In this document: piece after piece, positions 15,233-20,636 of the stretch
Numbering within the stretch: the first letter of the stretch is position 1
Layout: each line of letters starts with the position of its first letter
Assembly (NCBI GenBank): GCA_016210825.1
Contig: JACQTM010000091.1
Span: 1 to 20,636, forward strand
DNA: 20,636 bases
Direction: 5' to 3'
DNA from: Hyphomicrobiales bacterium
GTDB lineage: Bacteria > Pseudomonadota > Alphaproteobacteria > Rhizobiales > Xanthobacteraceae
Translations under genes and position numbers: made by a program
Notes under the pieces: model-generated
What the model was told of the DNA's origin: nothing
Databases searched by the model: none
Seen by the model: the letters and a program-made list of their open reading frames with translations, nothing else

Positions 15233-16255
15233 ATGCGTTGCGTCATTGCCATCGCTATTGCGATGCTTGTCAATCTTACAACGGCTTCGGCCGCGCCATC
15301 GCGCGTCACGGAGTTTACCTCCGCGGACATGGTCCTGCGCTGGATCAATGGCTACCGACTTGCCCCCGATGTCGCGAGCGTGCCCCCCGCAGTGCGCGCG
15401 CTCGGCCGATTTGGCGCGTTCAAGGATCCCGAGACATCGGGTGTTTACATCGGCTTCATTGCCGGCGTGCTCAACGCCAATCCGGCGCGGGCCGATGATT
15501 TGGTTGAGAAGATGCTGGTGCTGCCCCCGGAGAACCACTGGGTAATCGTACGTGCGATTGTGTACTCGGGCCTACCGCGGTGGAAGGAAATGCTGCTCAC
15601 CATAAAGGAGCGCATGCCAACGCGCGGAGCGATGATTGAGCGGTATTATGCCGGCAAGCTGCCGACACTCGACCAAGTCTCGCGCGACACCGACCCGACT
15701 TTCATCGAAAAGGTCAAACGCCACTTCGGCAAGAAGCCGCCGAAGGAGGTCGCAATCGAGCCAAGCCCTGAACTGCTCGACACCTATTGGGGCTTCTATT
15801 TTGCCACCGCGGCCTATGCGCCGATCTCGCGTATCATCGCCATGTTGCGATGGTCGAAGGACAAGGATTACGTCGACAGGCTTACGCTCGGCGCCATGGC
15901 GAAATACACCTTGGCGAGCAACGCAACCAAAGACCAAGGCCTGCTCAGCATGCTCAAGTGGGCGAGCGTGCACCAGCCGCAGAATGTTAAGCCGGCCCTC
16001 GACGAGGTGATCGAGGCCGCGGAGACGATGGAGATCGCGCGCATTCGCAAGGAGGCGATGGCCTCGATCGACGATCTCAAGCGCAAGGGTCCAGGATACA
16101 AGCGCGATATATCGACATGGGGCGCGGTTGGCGAGGGTGCGATCGGGCTCGGCTGCGTCGCCGCCGCAGCCACCGGTCAGATTGCGCTTGGCCTGCCGTG
16201 CGTGCTAGGCGGCGCCGCGACATCGGCCGCCGTGCGCTTCTGGTCGGGACAATAG
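15233..16255 (+). CDS. Exported protein of unknown function, 340 aa
   Basis: The protein starts at the ATG at 15233 with GGAGAGGGG just upstream. A signal peptide (RCVIAIAIAMLVNLTTASA) is cleaved probably after residue 20. The mature part is mostly helical, with segments such as NGYRLAPDVASVPPAVRALG, GVYIGFIAGVLNANPARADD and PENHWVIVRAIVYSGLPRWK. Near the C-terminus is a Gly/Ala-rich hydrophobic stretch (about residues 297-335) with two cysteines, GEGAIGLGCVAAAATGQIAL, that could be a membrane hairpin. I recognise no named domain; similar proteins of unknown function exist in Bradyrhizobium-type genomes. It stands alone between the broken cupin gene and the lectin-like gene. Confidence 0.85.
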   Translation: MRCVIAIAIAMLVNLTTASAAPSRVTEFTSADMVLRWINGYRLAPDVASVPPAVRALGRFGAFKDPETSGVYIGFIAGVLNANPARADDLVEKMLVLPPENHWVIVRAIVYSGLPRWKEMLLTIKERMPTRGAMIERYYAGKLPTLDQVSRDTDPTFIEKVKRHFGKKPPKEVAIEPSPELLDTYWGFYFATAAYAPISRIIAMLRWSKDKDYVDRLTLGAMAKYTLASNATKDQGLLSMLKWASVHQPQNVKPALDEVIEAAETMEIARIRKEAMASIDDLKRKGPGYKRDISTWGAVGEGAIGLGCVAAAATGQIALGLPCVLGGAATSAAVRFWSGQ

Positions 16256-16474
16256 GCCGGCGAACGCTCGCCGCCATGCTTGCTATCCCAATATTCGAGC
16301 ATTTATCGCCGTTCTACCGGTGACATGCATCTATTCTGGAACGCAATTTCCAACGCTAAGGGTCAGCCTCACAGTTTACGTGGGAATTTCGTGCCACATT
16401 TTGTTGTTAACAAGCTGCCGGCCGCCCGTTTCATGCGGGCGCGCATGCAGCAAACGTTTTTGGGAGGACTGCCA

Positions 16475-17152
16475 ATGAATGTGAAAATGACCACAATGCT
16501 TTTTGCGGCGGTTGCGGCGTTGGCGTTGGGTTTGAGTGGCGCCGCGCAGACGCAGGTTGCCAATATGAGCTTCTTCATCACCAGCGCCGGACCCGGCAAG
16601 GGCGCCGATCTTGGCGGCCTCGCCGGTGCCGACCGCCACTGCCAGACGCTGGCGCAATCCGCTGGCGCCGGCGCCAAGACCTGGCGCGCTTATCTGAGCA
16701 CGCAGGGCGATGGCGCGGTAAACGCGCGTGATCGCATCGGCAAGGGACCGTGGCAAAACGCCAAGGGCGAGGTGATCGCGAAAGACATCGCCGAACTGCA
16801 CGGCGACCCCAAGATCAACAAGCAGACGGCGTTGTCGGAAAAAGGCGAACCGATCAATGGGCGCGGCGATACACCCAACCGTCATGACATTCTTACCGGT
16901 TCGCAGCCCGACGGCACCGCGTTTCCCGCCGGCAAGGACATGACCTGCGGCAACTGGTCTAAGAGTGGCGACGGCTCGGCGATCGTCGGCCATCACGACC
17001 GCATGGGCTTGCGCGACGACGCGCCGTCGAAGTCGTGGAACTCCTCGCATTCTTCGCGCGGACCTGTTGGCGCGACCACCGGCGGCTGCGGCCAGACCGA
17101 TCTGCGCGGTACTGGCGGCGACGGACTGCTCTATTGCTTCGCGGCGAATTAA
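16475..17152 (+). CDS. Exported lectin-like (DUF1554-type) protein
   Basis: The product is 225 aa from the ATG at 16475, 6 nt after GGGAGGA; the frame is open to 16280 without a comparable site. A signal peptide (about residues 1-25) is followed by a domain beginning FFITSAGPGKGADLGGLAGA with DRHCQ, then TWRAYLSTQGDG and RDRIGKGPWQNAKG. This opening matches DUF1554/C-type-lectin-fold proteins of bacteria as I remember them. Four cysteines (C56, C158, C205, C221) suggest two disulfides. Other marked segments are RGDTPNRHDILTGSQPDGTA, VGHHDRMGL and SWNSSHSSRG. The location would be periplasmic or extracellular; ligand unknown. An RGD tripeptide at 130-132 is probably incidental. Confidence 0.8.
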   Translation: MNVKMTTMLFAAVAALALGLSGAAQTQVANMSFFITSAGPGKGADLGGLAGADRHCQTLAQSAGAGAKTWRAYLSTQGDGAVNARDRIGKGPWQNAKGEVIAKDIAELHGDPKINKQTALSEKGEPINGRGDTPNRHDILTGSQPDGTAFPAGKDMTCGNWSKSGDGSAIVGHHDRMGLRDDAPSKSWNSSHSSRGPVGATTGGCGQTDLRGTGGDGLLYCFAAN

Positions 17153-17191
17153 AATCACTTAGGTCTGAATCGAACCGGGATGTCTGGCACT

Positions 17192-17217
17192 CGGGTCCGG
17201 CCGATTTGGCCGACCCG
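17192..17217 (+). terminator. Hairpin after the lectin-like gene, possible terminator
   Basis: CGGGTC-C-GGCC (17192-17202) pairs with GGCCGACCCG (17208-17217) through a 5-nt loop, with a single bulged C. It lies 40 bp after the lectin-like stop. The following bases are not a T-run, so the call is tentative. Confidence 0.35.
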
Positions 17218-17265
17218 GATGCCTTGCTATCTGGCGGTTAAGCATGGTGATAGATTGATATCATT

Positions 17266-17300
17266 CGAATGCCGCTTGCATAACACTGATGCGGCATTTG
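17266..17300 (+). promoter_or_regulatory. Leader hairpin before the Cys-rich protein gene
   Basis: AATGCCGC (17268-17275) and GCGGCATT (17291-17298) form a perfect 8-bp stem, extendable by a G-T wobble and a C-G pair to 17266-17300, with a 15-nt loop. It ends 12 nt before the AAGGAGG of the next gene. It could be a transcript hairpin affecting translation or a protein-binding palindrome. No riboswitch family is recognised. Confidence 0.4.
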
Positions 17301-17325
17301 GCTTGCGAACGAAGGAGGAATGCCC

Positions 17326-17601
17326 ATGCCGGGACTCATATTCCGCCTTTTATTCACCCTTACAGTCGTCAGTGTCGGCGCCGAAGGATTTGCTGGTCCC
17401 ATCCAACCAAAACTTCAGGGACTCGCCATCTCGCCAATCGTGACGGTCGCAATGAGCGCCTGCCAACGCTGCAAGGTCGGTTGCAACGCCAAGAGCGGCG
17501 CTATCGAGCGGCAAACTTGTCTTGCCGGTTGCGACTCGTCCTGCAAAGGTGAAGACATAGGTAAAACGATCAAAGGCGACCAGAAAAAGAAACAGAACTG
17601 A
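17326..17601 (+). CDS. Small Cys-rich exported protein
   Basis: The protein has 91 aa. An ATG at 17320 is only 1 nt from the Shine-Dalgarno AAGGAGG (17312-17318), so the in-frame ATG at 17326, 7 nt away, is chosen. Residues about 3-23 form a signal peptide (FRLLFTLTVVSVGAEGFAG). The middle carries six cysteines in the pattern C-x2-C-x3-C, 11 residues, C-x3-C-x3-C (from CQRCKVGC to CLAGCDSSC). The tail is Lys-rich (KGDQKKKQN). The regular cysteine spacing suggests disulfides or metal binding in the periplasm. I do not recognise the family. It is convergent with the NicC-like gene, 22 bp away. Confidence 0.65.
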   Translation: MPGLIFRLLFTLTVVSVGAEGFAGPIQPKLQGLAISPIVTVAMSACQRCKVGCNAKSGAIERQTCLAGCDSSCKGEDIGKTIKGDQKKKQN

Positions 17602-17623
17602 GTTGCGGTTGATCCCGCGCCGC

Positions 17624-18769
17624 TCAGACCGTTTCTTTCTCGTCGATCGGAACGTTCCAGGCATCGTAGCCGTAGAGCCAGCTCGCGTCGCCGACCTTGT
17701 CCTTCATCCAGGTGTTCGCCGACGAGATCGCCTGAATGCGTGCGGTGCGCGGTTTGCGGTGCGCCTCGTAGCGGTGGACCGCGCCCGCGATGTCCTCGCC
17801 GTTGACGTCGGCGAGGCAGCGCGCGAGCACTGCGGCGTCTTCGATTGACGTAGCCGCGCCCTGCGCCATGTATGGCGTCATTGGATGGCAGGCGTCGCCG
17901 AGCAGCACCACATGCCCGTCGCTCCAGCGCGGCAGCGGATCGCGCTCGAGGATTGCCCATTTGTGGCAGTCGGGGCACGCGCCGAGCACATCACGCACAT
18001 CGGCATGGAAACCTTCATAGGCTGCGCGCAATTCGCGCACGTCACCCTTGGCCGACCATGATTCGCGCGTCAGCCATTCCGCTGGTTCCGGCACGCTGGT
18101 GACGAAGTAGATCTCGCTGCGCGCGTTGTTGGTGTAATAAATAACGATGTGACGGTCCTCGCCCCACCATTTGGTGCGCGAGCGGCCGATGTCACGGCCG
18201 ATTAGGCTCGCGGGAAATACCGCGCGGTAGGCGATACGGCCCTTGTGGATTGGCGCATCGGGTCCAACGATGATGTCGCGCACGATGGAGTGGACGCCGT
18301 CGGCGCCGATGGCCATGTCGGCTTGCGCACGGGTGCCATCGGCGAAAACGAGCGTCACCCGGCCGGCCTTATATTCGATTCCGGTCAGTTTTTTGTTCAA
18401 CTGGATCATGTCCGGCGGCACGACCGCGAGCAGCGCCTCATGCAAGTCGGCGCGGTGCATGCACAGATATGGTGCGCCGAAAAGCGTTTCCGGCATCGGC
18501 AGCTCGGCCGTCACCTCGCCGGTATCCCAGACGCGGTTGAGATGGGAATAGGGTGCGAACGCCGTCTTGCGGAGGCGCTGCTCGACGCCGATGCGGCGCA
18601 GCACCTTGTTGGAGTTCGGCATCATCTGGATGCCGGCGCCGATGCGCGCGAAGCGTGAGGCCTGCTCGTAGACCTCCACGTCGAAACCCGCTTGACGCAG
18701 CGTTGCCGCGGCGGCGAGGCCACCCATGCCCGCACCGACGATGGCGATGGTGCGTTTTGCTTTGCTCAT
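17624..18769 (-). CDS. FAD-dependent aromatic hydroxylase, NicC-like
   Basis: The protein has 381 aa. It is a class A flavoprotein monooxygenase: NAD(P)H-dependent hydroxylation of an aromatic ring, in the cytoplasm. The FAD-binding start IAIVGAGMGGLAAAATLRQA (residues 8-27), the DG motif IGADGVHS (D157) and LLGDACHPMTPYMAQGA (289-305) are intact. KWWGEDRHIVIYY (200-212), YFVT, AYEGFHADV and SWLYGYD resemble 6-hydroxynicotinate 3-monooxygenase (NicC) more than salicylate hydroxylase. Compared with NicC residues as I remember them, H207 and Y211 are kept, but Q48, R198 and Y300 replace His, Cys and His. The substrate may therefore differ. It lies 75 bp downstream of the substrate-binding protein gene; its own ribosome-binding site is weak. 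Confidence 0.85.
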   Translation of the reverse strand: MSKAKRTIAIVGAGMGGLAAAATLRQAGFDVEVYEQASRFARIGAGIQMMPNSNKVLRRIGVEQRLRKTAFAPYSHLNRVWDTGEVTAELPMPETLFGAPYLCMHRADLHEALLAVVPPDMIQLNKKLTGIEYKAGRVTLVFADGTRAQADMAIGADGVHSIVRDIIVGPDAPIHKGRIAYRAVFPASLIGRDIGRSRTKWWGEDRHIVIYYTNNARSEIYFVTSVPEPAEWLTRESWSAKGDVRELRAAYEGFHADVRDVLGACPDCHKWAILERDPLPRWSDGHVVLLGDACHPMTPYMAQGAATSIEDAAVLARCLADVNGEDIAGAVHRYEAHRKPRTARIQAISSANTWMKDKVGDASWLYGYDAWNVPIDEKETV

Positions 18770-18844
18770 GAAGGCTGCGCCGGAATTGCGCCGCGCGGCT
18801 CGTTCGATTTATCCGGCCGCGCGGCGTAATCATTCATATCGCGA

Positions 18845-19816
18845 TCACACAAACATTCCGCCGAGGTCGCGGCTGAGCACGAACTTCGAAGCGGGCGGGG
18901 CTGCGGTGAAAACCGCGCCGTCCGCGGCCATATCGGCGAGCGCATTGCCCAGTCCGGCGAGATCGAGCACGCCGTCCTTGGAATAGATCTTCTGCTTGAC
19001 GAAATAGTCGGCGTAGACGGCTTCGAGCAACGAAACCGGCTGCTTGGTGAATTTCGACAACACCGCAAGCGACTCGGCCTTGTTGTTCGGATCCCACATC
19101 CATTTGTGGCCTTTGGTGATCGCCTGCGCGACGCGTTTTCCCGCCTCACCCTTTGCCGCCCAGTCCTTGTTGAGCACATAGATGATCGCGGGATAGGCGC
19201 GCAAAGCTTCATAACTTGCGAGCACTGAAAGACCTTGCGAGGTCGCGAGATCGGCCGAGGGGCGAAATAGTACGGCGGCGTCGATCGAGCCCCTCAGTAA
19301 AGCCGTGACCTTGAGCGGTGACACGCCGGCCGGGATGAAATCGAATTCGCCTTTCTTCAAGCCGTGCTTTTCCAGGAGCAACGTGGTCAGCCACACTTCG
19401 CTGGTGCGCAGCGAGGAGACGCCGATCACCTTGCCCTTGAGCTCGGAGAGCTTGGTGATACCCTGCTTGCCGTTGAGCAGCCAGTCGGCGCGATTCATCG
19501 GCGCCGAGAGCGCACCGAGTTTATCCGCCCCGCGCATCACCGCGGCGACGAACGGCTCCGGCTGCGATGTCGCGACCTGATAGGCGCCGGTGATTGCCTG
19601 CTGAATCGATTGCGGCGAGTTCTGCATCACCTGGACCTGCGCCTCGAAGCCAACCTCCTTGTAGAAGCCCTTCTCGATGCAGACGCTCTGGATCCAGTGA
19701 ACTGAATTGCCGGGCACATAGCCGACATTGAGTGGCTCGGCCGCCTTTAGGATGGCCGGCCGGGCGACGAGGGCCGCGGTTGTGCCGGCGACGAATGCGC
19801 GACGTGTAAGTTTCAT
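18845..19816 (-). CDS. ABC transporter substrate-binding protein, NMT1/SsuA-like
   Basis: The protein has 323 aa. The N-terminus KLTRRAFVAGTTAALVARPA has a twin-arginine motif and a hydrophobic region, so export to the periplasm by Tat is likely. The mature part has the two-lobed NMT1/SsuA pattern: LNVGYVPGNSVHWIQSVCIE, KGFYKEVGFEAQV, LKGKVIGVSSLRTSEVWLTT and AALLRG-type sequence (VTALLRGSIDAAVLF). Members bind sulfonates, taurine, pyrimidine precursors or aromatic acids for ABC import. GGGAGGA lies 5 nt before the ATG. No permease or ATPase is in the window; they may be beyond or elsewhere. The downstream NicC-like hydroxylase suggests an aromatic or N-heteroaromatic ligand, by inference. 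Confidence 0.88.
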   Translation of the reverse strand: MKLTRRAFVAGTTAALVARPAILKAAEPLNVGYVPGNSVHWIQSVCIEKGFYKEVGFEAQVQVMQNSPQSIQQAITGAYQVATSQPEPFVAAVMRGADKLGALSAPMNRADWLLNGKQGITKLSELKGKVIGVSSLRTSEVWLTTLLLEKHGLKKGEFDFIPAGVSPLKVTALLRGSIDAAVLFRPSADLATSQGLSVLASYEALRAYPAIIYVLNKDWAAKGEAGKRVAQAITKGHKWMWDPNNKAESLAVLSKFTKQPVSLLEAVYADYFVKQKIYSKDGVLDLAGLGNALADMAADGAVFTAAPPASKFVLSRDLGGMFV

Positions 19817-19939
19817 ATGATCCTCCCGCTGGACTTAAATTCGGGCCGTTAGCCGGCCGCTGTGGCGGACAGAATAGATGAGGATGACATTGCAGGTAAG
19901 ATGCTTCCGAGCGATAGCCGCTCGCTCTGTCGCTGCACC

Positions 19940-20227
19940 TCAGTTCAGCAGCAAGACGAGCAAGATCTCCACATTGGTGACCAGGGCGACGCCCGCGAGT
20001 GCCGCGGCGAAGACAAGCCAACGGCTATAATAGCTCAACAGCAGCGCTGGCAAGGCGAACAGAAAGAAAGCCACCATCGCGATGAAAGCGGCGAAGCCAT
20101 ATTCGTTCATGCCGCCGGGATCGGACGCGCGCTTGATCGTCGAGAGCGCGAGGCTGCCAAGGAAAAACAATGTTTCGGCGATGGCGGCGCCAACAACGGT
20201 ACGGCGAAGCATGGCGTCATCGATCAT
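19940..20227 (-). CDS. Small membrane protein, three helices
   Basis: The protein has 95 aa from the ATG at 20227. Other possible starts are a GTG at 20248 and an ATG at 20212; none has a strong Shine-Dalgarno sequence. Hydrophobic segments are TVVGAAIAETLFFLGSLAL, FAAFIAMVAFFLFALPALLL and LVFAAALAGVALVTNVEILL. I recognise no family. From MLRR onward (20212) its length, topology and start resemble the next protein upstream at 20312-20605, so the two may be diverged paralogues. The 123 bp between it and the substrate-binding protein gene hold no recognised signal. Confidence 0.6.
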   Translation of the reverse strand: MIDDAMLRRTVVGAAIAETLFFLGSLALSTIKRASDPGGMNEYGFAAFIAMVAFFLFALPALLLSYYSRWLVFAAALAGVALVTNVEILLVLLLN

Positions 20228-20311
20228 GGCGCGATTGTAGGATGGCACAACCGGATTGCAGCGTGGATTTGCCGAATTCGAACCATTCGACCCTGATTGG
20301 GCGAGGCCGTT

Positions 20312-20605
20312 TCAAAAGCCGTAGATCGCAATACCGATGGCGAACGCGATGATCGGAGACAAATAGACGAACGGCGCGAGAGCTGCGAAGAATACAGCGA
20401 GGCCGAGGCGGCGATTGGCGATGCAAAGGCCAATGGCCGCCAGCGCGAGCAGGGGCGCAATCACCGCTTCGGCGAGCGCGGACGTTACATTGAACCAGTG
20501 TGCGTCGCGATCAGTTAATGTGGCCAGCGTCAGCTCCAGCGGGATGTTGGCGGCCAAGTACAGTAGCTCGACCGCGGCAATGATGACGATGACAAGGCGC
20601 AACAT
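20312..20605 (-). CDS. Small membrane protein, three helices, possible paralogue of its neighbour
   Basis: The protein has 97 aa from the ATG at 20605, with CGGAGCG about 6 nt upstream. Hydrophobic segments are LVIVIIAAVELLYLAANIPL, LAEAVIAPLLALAAIGLCIA and a long C-terminal one, LGLAVFFAALAPFVYLSPII onward. A short polar loop (TLTDRDAHWFN) follows helix 1. No family is recognised. It lies upstream of the 95-aa membrane protein on the same strand, and the two are probably cotranscribed. Confidence 0.65.
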   Translation of the reverse strand: MLRLVIVIIAAVELLYLAANIPLELTLATLTDRDAHWFNVTSALAEAVIAPLLALAAIGLCIANRRLGLAVFFAALAPFVYLSPIIAFAIGIAIYGF

Positions 20606-20636
20606 GAAACGCTCCGTGTTTGTAGCGATTGAAAAG

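Noticed and set aside
16256..16276. Small hairpin after the 340-aa gene as a terminator
   Set aside because: Short GC stem (about 5-6 bp) with mismatches and no T-run; common by chance in GC-rich DNA.
1..20636. CRISPR arrays, insertion sequences, tRNA genes or prophage genes
   Set aside because: No direct-repeat arrays, transposase-like reading frames, tRNA-like cloverleaf ends or phage proteins were seen on either strand.

Overview
The window is GC-rich chromosomal DNA of an alphaproteobacterium. Gene content and protein sequences point to the Hyphomicrobiales (Rhizobiales), most like the Bradyrhizobium / Rhodopseudomonas / Xanthobacteraceae group. The reasons are the flagellar gene order flgB-flgC-fliE-fliQ-fliR-flhB, a CckA hybrid histidine kinase directly behind flhB, and perfect CtrA-type boxes (TTAA-N7-TTAAC) in front of the flagellar units. 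No rRNA, tRNA, insertion sequence, CRISPR array or phage gene was seen.

Region 1 (1-13314) is flagellar and cell-cycle. It opens with the 3' end of a MotE-like gene. A 464-bp non-coding stretch carrying a perfect CtrA box follows, then a 1276-aa exported TPR protein. Convergent to it lies a minus-strand unit fliO-fliP-(163-aa exported protein). A 268-bp divergent control region separates fliO from flgB. It holds one perfect and one near CtrA box, and a 19-bp palindrome of the form CGGC-N7-GCCG just downstream of the perfect box. The plus-strand unit flgB, flgC, fliE, fliQ, fliR, flhB encodes proximal rod parts, the rod/MS-ring adaptor and most of the export gate. cckA and a translationally coupled 63-aa membrane protein follow. 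Since CckA controls CtrA phosphorylation, the layout suggests that the kinase gene may share transcription with a CtrA target operon.

Region 2 (13315-17623) is a run of small, mostly exported accessory proteins: an 84-aa exported protein, a 78-aa lipoprotein, a YeaQ/YmgE-type membrane protein, a cupin gene broken by a one-base slip in a G7 run, a 340-aa exported protein of unknown function, a 225-aa exported lectin-like (DUF1554-like) protein, and a 91-aa Cys-rich exported protein with a hairpin in its leader.

Region 3 (17624-20636) is on the minus strand. It has an ABC-type substrate-binding protein (NMT1/SsuA type, twin-arginine signal) followed by a NicC-like FAD monooxygenase, probably one operon for uptake and oxidation of an aromatic or N-heteroaromatic compound. 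Two small, possibly paralogous membrane proteins complete the window.

No wholly new multi-gene system is evident. The most noteworthy items are the CtrA/palindrome control region with cckA in the same operon, the large uncharacterised TPR protein, the repairable cupin frameshift, and the altered active site of the NicC-like enzyme. Start sites were chosen by ribosome-binding sites and family length. All family calls come from reading the sequence, without a database search.
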